A stretch of DNA of 64,000 nt from the NCBI GenBank assembly GCA_963665545.2, contig CAXXKZ010000011.1:806001-870000 (forward strand), in the 5' to 3' direction. This document shows, in pieces, positions 1-7,877 of this stretch. This DNA comes from G963665545 sp963665545. GTDB taxonomy: Bacteria > Pseudomonadota > Gammaproteobacteria > Xanthomonadales > SZUA-36. The notes beneath the pieces are model-generated. The model did not search any database. It worked only from the letters and a program-made list of their open reading frames with translations, and was not told where the DNA came from. The translations under genes were made by a program, and so were the position numbers. Position 1 is the stretch's first letter, and every line of letters begins with the position of its first letter.

Positions 1-99
1 CAGTTCGGTAAAAGTGTAGCGAATATCACCATCCACGATCGCTTCACGGTCGGCAAACCGCTCGGCTGCGTATCGCATTACCCAATCAATTGTATGCAT
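1..99 (-). CDS. Acyl-CoA synthetase (AMP-binding family), N-terminal fragment at window edge
   Basis: An open frame runs from an ATG at 99 off the left edge, giving 33 residues. The opening has the usual look of AMP-binding acyl-CoA ligases: a short helix, an A-E-R-F-A-D-R-E-A-I pattern, then the first beta-hairpin. It lies 16 bases after the stop of the BCCT carrier on the same strand, so it is probably the next gene of that operon. An ATP-dependent aryl- or acyl-CoA ligase is what a neighbouring CoA-thioester aromatic pathway would need, but the substrate cannot be read from 33 residues and no catalytic motif is inside the window. Confidence 0.6.
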   Translation of the reverse strand, partial: MHTIDWVMRYAAERFADREAIVDGDIRYTFTEL

Positions 100-115
100 G
101 GTTCTTCCATTTCGT

Positions 116-991
116 TCAGGCCGTAAAATCTTCGCGGAGTGTTCTCAACAAGGATGCCGCCATGACAAATCCCAGCAGAAGGATCGGCAAAGAGGCCACC
201 AGGGACGCCGTCTGCAACACTTTGAGATCGCCAATAAACATAAGCGTAACCGGCAATACACCCAGAGCAAAAGCCCAAAACACCCGGTGCCAGCGCGCCG
301 GCTCCCGCCCGGCCGGCAACATGCGCGTAGCGCTCGAAGCCAGGATGTAGGAAGCCGAGTCATAGGTCGTGGCTGAAAAAATCAGGCAGATGGTACAGAA
401 AATGGCGATCACCAGCTCACCCCAGGGCAACTGGTTCAAAACCAGGATGGCCGCTGCTGCGCCGGAGGTGGCATCCATGGTTTCGATCACCGCTACACCA
501 CCGAAAATCTCAAGATGCATGGCGTAATTGCCCAGCACCATATAAAACAACGCCGAGCCGAGACTGCCGTAGCCCAACATGCCCAGAACCACCTGGCGAA
601 TCGTCCGCCCGCGCGAAATCCGGGTGACAAACAATCCAACGAACGGCGCGTAGGCAATCCACCAGGCCCAGTAAAAAATCGTCCAACTCTCGACGAAACC
701 GGATTCGGTCAGTGGATCCGTCCAGGTATTCATGCGAATGAAATTTTCCACCACAGTGCCAATACCGTTGAGTGAGGTTTTCAACAGGAACGCCGTTGGG
801 CCGGCGATCAGAATGAATGCCAGAAATGCAAACGCCAAGCCCAGATTGATGTCACTGAGCCGCTTGATGCCTTTCTCAATGCCCATGTAAACACTACCCG
901 CGAACATCAGGACACAGAGCGAGCAAAACCATGGCGATTTCCAGGCCAAAACCGTTGGCGATCCCACCCAGTTGGGCAACTCCCGTGGCAA
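116..991 (-). pseudogene. BCCT-family transporter, C-terminal half (frameshifted)
   Basis: Second half of a betaine/carnitine/choline-type transporter. True homology in this frame begins near 925. The upstream residues of the open frame, from 991, are an out-of-frame read-through of the first half. It has the conserved tryptophan-rich segment W-A-W-W-I-A-Y-A-P-F-V-G followed by a basic I-S-R-G-R-T-I-R loop, and the last five or six membrane helices. It ends 16 bases before the acyl-CoA ligase start. If translated alone it would lack the first helices and could not transport. See the N-terminal half for the frameshift. Confidence 0.8.
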
Positions 992-1634
992 TTAGGGGCG
1001 TGGAAAACCCCAGCGAAGAGCCTGCCCCGCCCAACAGGGCCAGCATGAACAGCAAATCAATGCATCGGGCAGCAGGCGAGTCCGTCCGCCCACCCAAAAC
1101 ATGGTAAAAACTGACGCTGAAGCGCAACGAATCCAGCCGCTTTACATAATAGGGGTAGGCAATGGCCAGCGCCGGCAGGCAATAAAATGCCCAGGCTGTC
1201 GGGCCCCAGTGAAAAATACCGTAGGACGAAGCCCAACGCGCGGCTTCAGTACTCATTGGCTCAGCGCCGAAAGGCGGTCCTTTGTAGTAGAAGGCCCACT
1301 CCATGACTGACCAGTACATCAGCCCTGCCCCCACACCGGCGCAAAACAACATGCCCACCCAGCTCAGGGTAGAAAATTCGGGTTGATCTTCCGGCTTGCC
1401 CAGCTTGACTGATCCATAACGGCCAAGAGCCAGCCACACAACCAGTATCAGCGCGCCACAACCTGCCAGTTGGTAGAGAAAACCCAACTGATGGGCAATA
1501 AAGTCGTATAGGGTTTCCAACACGCGGCCACCGGTCTCGGGCGCCAGTACCAACGGCATGCACACGCCAACAATGATGAACAAAGCTGTCAAAAAACTGG
1601 GCCAGTCGATTCTGGTGTCGCCTGAGGCCGCCAC
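894..1634 (-). pseudogene. BCCT-family transporter, N-terminal half (frameshifted)
   Basis: First half of a sodium- or proton-coupled carrier for betaine, carnitine, choline or related zwitterions. The first membrane helix starts directly after I-D-W-P-S-F-L-T, and the glycine-rich segment F-C-A-G-V-G-A-G-L-M-Y-W, typical of BCCT transporters, follows. I chose the GTG at 1634 because longer starts run into the preceding oxidoreductase gene, which ends at 1645. The frame ends at 894 in a short non-homologous tail, while the other frame continues the protein from about 925. Restoring one lost TG in the CTGTGT tract at 912-917 makes the protein continuous (A-L-C-V-L-M-F). It could be slipped-strand mutation, phase variation or a sequencing error. 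Confidence 0.8.
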
Positions 1635-1644
1635 TGATCTGTCT

Positions 1645-2631
1645 CTACCCCAGGGAGACCACGACGCAGCCACCACATCCGCCCTGCTCGACCAGCTCAT
1701 GCGAACGAACCATTTCCCCGAAAGGCAGAACATGGGCGAGCCGATGCCGCAGCGTATCATTCCGGAGCGCTGATTCGATATCGGCGATGGCCTGTTCCTT
1801 GGCCTGCTCTGGCATGGCGTAGACAATCACCATGCGAATGGTCAGGTCCATAAACATCATCTGCAGGAATGGCAACTGGGGTTGGGCCATCTGTGAAGAG
1901 GAATAGGTCGAGATGGTGGCGCCGATGCGCACGCACTTGAGCACTTCAGGCAAGTTCACACCGAATTCCACTTCGACCACCCGGCCGATTTTCTCACCGC
2001 CGTTGAGTTCCACTGCCGCTTCACCCCAGCCCGGCTGGCGGTGATTGCACACCGCAGCAGCGCCCACCGAGAGACAGGTGTCGCGGTCGGCAGGGTTACT
2101 CGCGGTCGCGATCACCCTTGCACCGGCCAACTTCGCCCATTGGATGGCGTAATAACCCACACGGCCGGCACCGCCCGTGATCAGTACCGTTTGGCCATCG
2201 ATATCATCACCGGCAAATACGCAGCGGTGCGCCGTCATGACCGGAATGCCCAGACCGGCACCCACTTCAAAGGAAGCAGCGTCTGGCAGATGAGGTGCAC
2301 GACAATCGGGAATTGACACATATTCGGCCGCAGTCCCCAGCCGCCGACCGTACTGGGCCTGGTAGACCCACACCCGATTTCCGATGCGGCTTTCGGGAAC
2401 ACCTTCGCCCACAGCCTCGATTACCCCTGCTCCATCGCTGTGGGGAATGACCAGGCCATCATCGAGTAGATTGGGAAAAGCACCGGCGCGCTTTTTGACG
2501 TCGGACGGATTTACACCGGTGGTGACCAGTCGCACCAACACTTCCCCCGCCTTGACTTCGGGCTTTGGCTGCTCGCCTGTCACCAATGTGTCTTGTGCTG
2601 ATCCAAAGGCTTCAAACCAGACAGCTTTCAT
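1645..2631 (-). CDS. Zinc-independent MDR oxidoreductase (quinone-oxidoreductase-like)
   Basis: A 328-residue medium-chain dehydrogenase/reductase. It has the N-terminal GroES-like domain (opening M-K-A-V-W-F-E-A-F-G) and a Rossmann domain with the I-T-G-G-A-G-R-V-G-Y nucleotide-binding loop near residues 150-160. The cysteines and histidines that bind zinc in alcohol dehydrogenases are absent, so it resembles NADPH:quinone oxidoreductases and enoyl reductases. The start at 2631 has a strong GGAGGAG ribosome site seven bases upstream. A longer upstream frame overlaps the SDR gene and is unlikely. It follows the SDR by 22 bases and precedes the BCCT gene, so all three are probably cotranscribed. 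Substrate unknown. Confidence 0.85.
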   Translation of the reverse strand: MKAVWFEAFGSAQDTLVTGEQPKPEVKAGEVLVRLVTTGVNPSDVKKRAGAFPNLLDDGLVIPHSDGAGVIEAVGEGVPESRIGNRVWVYQAQYGRRLGTAAEYVSIPDCRAPHLPDAASFEVGAGLGIPVMTAHRCVFAGDDIDGQTVLITGGAGRVGYYAIQWAKLAGARVIATASNPADRDTCLSVGAAAVCNHRQPGWGEAAVELNGGEKIGRVVEVEFGVNLPEVLKCVRIGATISTYSSSQMAQPQLPFLQMMFMDLTIRMVIVYAMPEQAKEQAIADIESALRNDTLRHRLAHVLPFGEMVRSHELVEQGGCGGCVVVSLG

Positions 2632-2653
2632 GTCTCCTCCAGAGCATCTGTGC

Positions 2654-3457
2654 TCATTCATCGGGCACCATGTCCGACAGGGACTCGGTGTAGCCGTCGA
2701 TGCCAATCGCCTGACCAGATATCGTCCGCCCCTGATCCGATGCCAGGAAAAGCGCCATGTTGGCAATGTCCTCAGGCTCAACAAACAGGCGCATCGAACT
2801 CTGACGGGCATAGAGCCGTCTGATTCGTTCTGAACTGACGCCTCGTTCGCGTGCAGCGTTGTCGATCACCCGTTGGATTCGCTCCCCATTGACGCTGCCG
2901 GGGCACAGTGCGTTGACCCGCACCCCGGAGGGACCCAATTCCATCGCCCAGGTTTTGGTCAACCCATTGATGGCCCATTTCGCCGCTGTATACGGCGAGC
3001 GCAAGGGGAAACCGCCGAACACCACACTTGAAGCCATGTTGATGATGGATCCCCCGCGGCGTTTCAGGAACGGCACGGCCAGGCGTGTGCAATAGAATGT
3101 GCCGTTGAGATCAACACTGATGGTTTGGTCCCATTGCGCGATGTCGATATCTTCGACGCCTGCGGTGGGGCCAGCAATGCCGGCATTGTTCACCAGGATG
3201 TCGAGCTGGCCGTATTGAGCGTTCAGCTCATCATACATCCGGGTCACATCAGCCGGCTTGCTGATGTCGGCTCGACTGACGGTCGCGGCGGGATTTGCAC
3301 CCTGGAAATCAGTGATGGCGTCGCTATCGATGTCGCAGATGTGGACGCGGCATTGCTGTCCCAGAAAGGCCTGGGCAATACAGCGTCCAATGCCCGATGC
3401 ACCAGCGGTGACCAACACGACCTTGTCCGTACCCAACCCGGATAATTGACCTGACAT
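2654..3457 (-). CDS. SDR family oxidoreductase
   Basis: A 267-residue classical short-chain dehydrogenase. It has the T-A-G-A-S-G-I-G cofactor motif near residues 18-25, N-N-A-G near residue 90, and the catalytic serine (N-M-A-S-S) and Y-T-A-A-K pair. Aspartate after the second strand (C-D-I-D) favours NAD over NADP. It probably oxidises or reduces a hydroxy/keto group of a small catabolic intermediate. The ATG at 3457 is preferred to the longer frame because GAGG lies nine bases ahead and the protein then begins at the usual distance from the Rossmann fold. It is the first gene of the SDR-MDR-BCCT run. Confidence 0.85.
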   Translation of the reverse strand: MSGQLSGLGTDKVVLVTAGASGIGRCIAQAFLGQQCRVHICDIDSDAITDFQGANPAATVSRADISKPADVTRMYDELNAQYGQLDILVNNAGIAGPTAGVEDIDIAQWDQTISVDLNGTFYCTRLAVPFLKRRGGSIINMASSVVFGGFPLRSPYTAAKWAINGLTKTWAMELGPSGVRVNALCPGSVNGERIQRVIDNAARERGVSSERIRRLYARQSSMRLFVEPEDIANMALFLASDQGRTISGQAIGIDGYTESLSDMVPDE

Positions 3458-3559
3458 TGCGCAAATCCTCAGTGCGACCACGCATCATGGCATGCCATGA
3501 AAGGCTGGACAAACGCTAAAATATTCACCAACAGGCTGATCTGGGTTTCACACCGCCCG

Positions 3560-4351
3560 TCAAATAACGCCGCTGGTCATGGACAAGGCGACAAGCAACA
3601 GTATTGTTCCCACCAGGTTTTGCACGGTGGACATTGTGATTTTGTGCAGATAGCGTTTGCCCAACAACACACCGCAAAATGCAGCGATAGCCCCAATCCA
3701 CACGAGCGGCCATAGCTCCGAGCCTGCCAGTTGTCCGCCAAATGCCGTAATGAGACCGGCGTAGGCCAGAATTCGCGTGAGATCGACCAGCAGGCCGATC
3801 ACCGCATTGCTGCCGACGAATTGCTGAGTGGAGAGCCCGGCCTTGGCCAGAAAGGCCGAACGCAGCGCACCCTGATGGCCGGAAAGGCCGCCAAAGAAGC
3901 CAGACAGAGCGCCACCTAGCGGGAGAAACTTTCGGTCAAAACGATACGTTTTCAGGCCGGGAAGCAATTCGAACGCAGCAAAGACAAACATCAACAAGCC
4001 GATGGTCAGCTTGACTGGCGTAATTTCAGCTTGTCGCCCGATGAAATCATATTCATGCAGGCTATCAAACTGTGACACCCAGCCCAATCCCAGCGCTCCA
4101 ACAATGGCAAAGACCACCGCTGGCACACCAAATCGTCTGACCACCTCCGCGTCGGCATGACGGCCGAGCAGCAGCACCTTGAACACGTTGTTGGCGCCGT
4201 GCACCAGTGCTGTGGCCAGCACGGCGACTTCGGCCGGAAAAAACAAGGCGAACACCGCCAACATCAGGGTGCCCAGGCCGAAGCCGGAATAGAGCGTCAA
4301 GCCGGAAGCAAGAAAGGCCGTCAGCGCAACTACGATTGCCGCCGTGGTCAT
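3560..4351 (-). CDS. TauE/SafE family membrane permease
   Basis: A 263-residue integral membrane protein with about eight hydrophobic segments in two halves, the arrangement of the TauE/SafE (DUF81) family. Members export sulfite, sulfoacetate or other organic anions across the inner membrane. The segment G-F-F-G-G-L-S-G-H-Q-G matches the glycine-rich loop that opens the second half in this family. The start at 4351 is the first ATG before the first membrane helix. The longer open frame adds a basic, non-homologous leader. The 102 bases between it and the SDR start may hold the SDR promoter. Substrate unknown. Confidence 0.8.
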   Translation of the reverse strand: MTTAAIVVALTAFLASGLTLYSGFGLGTLMLAVFALFFPAEVAVLATALVHGANNVFKVLLLGRHADAEVVRRFGVPAVVFAIVGALGLGWVSQFDSLHEYDFIGRQAEITPVKLTIGLLMFVFAAFELLPGLKTYRFDRKFLPLGGALSGFFGGLSGHQGALRSAFLAKAGLSTQQFVGSNAVIGLLVDLTRILAYAGLITAFGGQLAGSELWPLVWIGAIAAFCGVLLGKRYLHKITMSTVQNLVGTILLLVALSMTSGVI

Positions 4352-4531
4352 TGGCGATTCTCGATTGAAGGAGTCTCGCTTCCCTGCTCCCGCCTGCGGC
4401 GGAAGGCGGCTGCGCTCGACGGCATGCAATAGGCGCCTGGCCCCTCTGGTACCACTCGCTTTTCTCGACTTACCCAACCGGGGCCGGCGGGTCGCCTGCG
4501 GCTCCTCCGCGCGCGCACGGAATGCCCGGCT

Positions 4532-5692
4532 TTAACCTGAATTCGCTGCTGCCTCACGGGCATATTCCTCGACCTCCCGCCACACCCGCATCAGATTGCC
4601 ACCGAGAATGGCCTGGATATTGGCCTGCGAGTACTCCCGTCGCATCAATTCTTCGATCAGTGCGGGAAAATACGACACGTCCCTCAAGTCCCGCGGCATG
4701 CTGGGGCCAACGCCATCAAAGTCCGAGCCGATGCCGACGTGTTCGATTCCGACCAATTCGACCACTCGATCGAAATGATCCACCACGTCATTGAGGGTGG
4801 CGAAGGGGTAGGGGTGCTCGGAGAAATACTGTTCCATCCACGCCATCATTTCCGGGCTGGCTTCCTCAGCACCGCTTTCCTCCTGCCATGCTTGCATATG
4901 CGCCTGCATTTCATTGCGGTGCTCAACCGCCGCCTGGCTGATGAATCCGGAACCAAATGCAATCTGGATCACACCGCCATTGCGGGCCAGCGACTCGAGC
5001 ATTTCGTCGCTCATGTTGCGCTCAAAAGCCGGCGTGAAATGCCGCAGTGAGGAATGCGAAGCGATGATCGGCGCCCTGGAAATCTCTACAGCCTGGTAAA
5101 AGGCCTCGTCGGTCACATGCGATATGTCCACCATGATCCCCACGCGGTTCATTTCGGCCACCACTTCCTTACCGAAAGGGCTCAGTCCATTCCATTGCCG
5201 ATTCTCGTCGTAAGACGAATCCGAGATGTGATTCGACAACGCGTGGGTGAGCGTAATGTAGGAAATCCCGCGGGCCTTGAAAAATGCCAGGTTTTCGAGT
5301 TTGCCTTCGATCGGCGAGCCGTTTTCCATACCCATCGCCAAGCCAATCAACCCCAACTCCTGGGCCTGTTCCGCCTGCCGGGTTGATTTAGCCAGGGCGA
5401 ATTTGCCCGGTGCCCGCCCGACAATGGCCTCAACAGAATCGATCAGACGGTTGGCCAGTGCATAACTGCCGCCTTCGGCTTCGAGTTCGGCGGGAACATA
5501 TATGGACATGAAAGGCGTGTTCAGCCCGCCTTTGAGCGCGCGCTCATAATCAAATTCTCCGCCTTCGGTCGCTTTCGTGACATCTTCCCAGCCCCCGACC
5601 AATCGGTAGGGGACATCGATATGGGTGTCAACGATCATGGCCTGATGCGCAATCATTTGCGCGCTCCTGGCCACATCATCCGTTATTCTCAT
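4532..5692 (-). CDS. Membrane dipeptidase (peptidase family M19)
   Basis: A 386-residue zinc dipeptidase related to renal dipeptidase, cleaving dipeptides and sometimes D-amino-acid-containing ones. Metal-ligand motifs are in order: V-D-T-H-I-D near residue 21, G-M-E-N near residue 123, D-I-S-H near residue 190, S-H-S-S near residue 214, and G-I-G-S-D-F-D-G near residue 322. Family members of this type usually have a signal peptide. Here the open frame starts at 5692 without one, but a separate, well-formed signal peptide begins at 5759 in another frame and stops at 5676. The original protein probably began at 5759 and was disrupted by a one-base indel near 5676-5690. As it stands the enzyme would stay in the cytoplasm. 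Confidence 0.85.
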   Translation of the reverse strand: MRITDDVARSAQMIAHQAMIVDTHIDVPYRLVGGWEDVTKATEGGEFDYERALKGGLNTPFMSIYVPAELEAEGGSYALANRLIDSVEAIVGRAPGKFALAKSTRQAEQAQELGLIGLAMGMENGSPIEGKLENLAFFKARGISYITLTHALSNHISDSSYDENRQWNGLSPFGKEVVAEMNRVGIMVDISHVTDEAFYQAVEISRAPIIASHSSLRHFTPAFERNMSDEMLESLARNGGVIQIAFGSGFISQAAVEHRNEMQAHMQAWQEESGAEEASPEMMAWMEQYFSEHPYPFATLNDVVDHFDRVVELVGIEHVGIGSDFDGVGPSMPRDLRDVSYFPALIEELMRREYSQANIQAILGGNLMRVWREVEEYAREAAANSG

Positions 5693-5759
5693 CCGCCTGC
5701 AATCCGGCCGCGAACCCGATACACGTTACTGCAAGTCCCAGTACCCTTATTCCAATCAT
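5676..5759 (-). CDS. Signal-peptide ORF detached from the M19 dipeptidase by a frameshift
   Basis: An ATG at 5759 with GGAG eight bases upstream opens a 27-residue frame. It has a short basic start, a hydrophobic core and a G-L-Q-A cleavage-like end followed by D-E-N-N. Its ATG overlaps the Nudix stop as ATGA, the usual sign of translational coupling. The frame ends at a TGA that overlaps the start of the dipeptidase frame. Removing one base in the GATGAGAATAACGG stretch joins it to the dipeptidase directly before D-D-V-A-R-S. I read it as the true N-terminus of that enzyme, not an independent peptide. Confidence 0.65.
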   Translation of the reverse strand: MIGIRVLGLAVTCIGFAAGLQADENNG

Positions 5760-6295
5760 TGTTGTTCTCCAGAATGTCTCAAAGCCCATGATTCGTTGGA
5801 CCCTTCAGGTTTAATGTCGTAGTCCAGCATGGTGTCCCCATCGAAAATCCAGCGCGACTCAAAGCGCTCGCCGCGAATCAACATCGGCAGCCACAGCTGA
5901 TCGTCTTCCCACATCTGTTCATACGGAATCTGATCCTGGCGTACCCACAGCGGCTCCGCCTCACGGGACTCGGTCGGCACCCCCTCGAATTGTCGCGTCC
6001 GGTACACCCACACATGAATTGAGTAGCCGTCTACAAACTGAAACCGGTGCTGCCCACAGTACTCCAGCTCCGATACCGTAATCCCCAGTTCTTCGCGGCA
6101 CTCCCGCACCGCACACTGCTCCGGTGTCTCGCCCGGATCAATCTTGCCGCCAGGGCCATTGACCTTGCCTTTGCCCAGGCCTGTTTTCTTGTTGATCAAC
6201 AAAATCTCATCGCCCTCAAAAACAAAGACCAGCGTGGCGGGGTCTTTTGCTTCCCAGGTCTCCCAATCGAGATCTGACAACCGGTTCACAGGCAT
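5756..6295 (-). CDS. Nudix hydrolase resembling eukaryotic MTH1 (8-oxo-dGTPase type)
   Basis: A 179-residue Nudix hydrolase. The box G-G-K-I-D-P-G-E...R-E-C-R-E-E-L-G lies at about residues 49-71. The closest resemblance I recognise is MTH1/NUDT1, not bacterial MutT: N-G-P-G-G-K before the box, I-P-Y-E-Q-M-W-E-D-D and L-W-L-P-M-L in the middle, and an F-D-G-D-T-M-L-D-Y end like MTH1's F-x-G-Q-D-T-I-L-D-Y. Known members cleave oxidised purine nucleoside triphosphates to monophosphates. A roughly 15-residue extension lies at each end. Its stop overlaps the dipeptidase signal-peptide ATG. Confidence 0.85.
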   Translation of the reverse strand: MPVNRLSDLDWETWEAKDPATLVFVFEGDEILLINKKTGLGKGKVNGPGGKIDPGETPEQCAVRECREELGITVSELEYCGQHRFQFVDGYSIHVWVYRTRQFEGVPTESREAEPLWVRQDQIPYEQMWEDDQLWLPMLIRGERFESRWIFDGDTMLDYDIKPEGSNESWALRHSGEQQ

Positions 6296-6413
6296 TCCAT
6301 GTATGCGTCAAAGGCCGCTATTGTAGTTGATGCCCGGTCTGCAGTCTTTGATTCCATTTAGTACGCTAGAAGACCGCTTTTGCGCCTTCCCATGGGTCCT
6401 CGCCATTACGGCG

Positions 6414-7877
6414 CTACTTCGGTTTAGGGGCGGTCCAGTCCGGCGGCAACAGACGCCGTTTGCCGTCGCTCGAGAGGGTCACGCCGGGCGCATCCTTGTC
6501 AATGCGATCCCATAATTCGCAGGTCACTTTCTTGTGGCGTGTATCGAGCGCTTCGCAGTAATTGGTATAGATGCACACAGCGATTTCCTCGCCACAACCC
6601 AAACGCGTCTTCAGATACCAGTCGGGATCTGCCAGCGACTGACGCGCGGCCCCGATGATATCCGCCTCGCCGTCTCGCAAAATTCGTTCCGCTTCAAGGA
6701 AGCCGTGGATGCCGCCAACCGCCACCAACGGCGTGTCCAGACCTTGACTGCGAATAGCCTGCCGTATGCTGGCCGTGGCCGGAATGTTGCGCCCGAAGGG
6801 CCCGCGCTGGTCAGATATATACTGTGGCATGCACTCGTATCCGCTTTGCCCGGTGTAGGGGTACGCAGCCGCGCCGACTTTGGGTTGTTTGGCGTCTTCA
6901 AACTTGCCGCCCCGCGACAGCGAAATGAAGTCCATACCCGCCGCGGCAAAGGCCACCCCGAATTCGACGGCATCTTCCACACTCATGCCGTCGTCGATGC
7001 AATCCTCTGTCAGGTAGCGGCAACCCACAGCGTAGTCGTCACCGACCCGCTCGCGAACACGGCGATAAACTTCCAGCGGCAACCTGACCCGGCCTGCGCG
7101 ATCACCGCCATAACCATCATCCCGATCATTTCGTGCAGAAAGGAAGGAAGCCATCGTATAGGCGTGTGCATAATGCAGTTCAACGCCATCGAAACCTGCC
7201 TGTCGCGCGCGGTAAGCCGCGTCGGCAAACAAGTCAGGCAAGACCTGCGGCAATTCATGGATGTGGGACAGGCCCAAATCGCTCACACGCTCCCGGTAAC
7301 CTCTGCTGAGCGCCTCGTATTCACGTTCGCTCAGCACACCCTTCAATTCCTCATCGGCCAGCGCAGCGAGTCTCTGCCGGACCACCTCATCACCCACTCC
7401 GGTTCCGCCTACAGCCTCGCGGTGGCGGTCCTCGAGTTGCAGATACCGGTTGAAGTATTTCTCCGGCGGCGGCCGGCGATTGATGCGCAGAAAGTCGATG
7501 ATCTGGATAAACAGCCGCGTTTCCCCGCCGCTGGCCTCATGAACTGTATCGACCAGTTGCTGTAAGCCGGGAATGAATCGATCGTGACCGATTCGCAGCA
7601 GAGGCCCGCTGGGAATATCACGGATGCCGGTGGCCTCCACGACGATTGCACCTGGCCGGCCGCTGGCAAAGCGCCCGTACCAATCGAGCAAATCCCGGGT
7701 AACCAGCCCATCTTCGGTGGCCCGCCAGGGCACCATCGCAGGCACCCAGGTGCGCTGTTTCAGACTGGTTGACCCGATCCGAATCGGGCTGAACATCAGC
7801 GACTCTGCGGCCTCTTGCCGGGTCGGCCACGCCCCAGGTTGGGGTGAGTACTTGATACGCTCAGCAGGACGCCACAT
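6414..7877 (-). CDS. NADH:flavin oxidoreductase, old yellow enzyme family (stand-alone)
   Basis: A 487-residue FMN-dependent TIM-barrel protein of the OYE/enoate-reductase group. The barrel begins at about residue 27 (F-S-P-I-R-I-G-S) and has the active-site H-Y-A-H-A-Y segment, here Y instead of the commoner A/G, with N-D-R-D-D-G-Y-G-G after it. The phosphate-binding end is near G-A-A-R-Q-S-L-A-D-P. It continues past the barrel into a C-terminal part with cysteines (R-L-G-C-G-E..C-I-Y-T-N-Y-C) that may hold an iron-sulfur cluster. The ATG at 7877 shares one base with the stop of the monooxygenase/OYE fusion, so the pair is translationally coupled. It probably acts on the same ring-reduced CoA ester or a side product. 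Confidence 0.85.
   Translation of the reverse strand: MWRPAERIKYSPQPGAWPTRQEAAESLMFSPIRIGSTSLKQRTWVPAMVPWRATEDGLVTRDLLDWYGRFASGRPGAIVVEATGIRDIPSGPLLRIGHDRFIPGLQQLVDTVHEASGGETRLFIQIIDFLRINRRPPPEKYFNRYLQLEDRHREAVGGTGVGDEVVRQRLAALADEELKGVLSEREYEALSRGYRERVSDLGLSHIHELPQVLPDLFADAAYRARQAGFDGVELHYAHAYTMASFLSARNDRDDGYGGDRAGRVRLPLEVYRRVRERVGDDYAVGCRYLTEDCIDDGMSVEDAVEFGVAFAAAGMDFISLSRGGKFEDAKQPKVGAAAYPYTGQSGYECMPQYISDQRGPFGRNIPATASIRQAIRSQGLDTPLVAVGGIHGFLEAERILRDGEADIIGAARQSLADPDWYLKTRLGCGEEIAVCIYTNYCEALDTRHKKVTCELWDRIDKDAPGVTLSSDGKRRLLPPDWTAPKPK

Noticed and set aside
4352..4531. Possible small RNA or terminator between the permease and dipeptidase genes
   Set aside because: The 180-base gap is G+C-rich but shows no convincing stem followed by a T run.
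6534..7565. 343-codon plus-strand frame opposite the OYE gene
   Set aside because: No family resemblance, and it is fully inside a well-supported gene.
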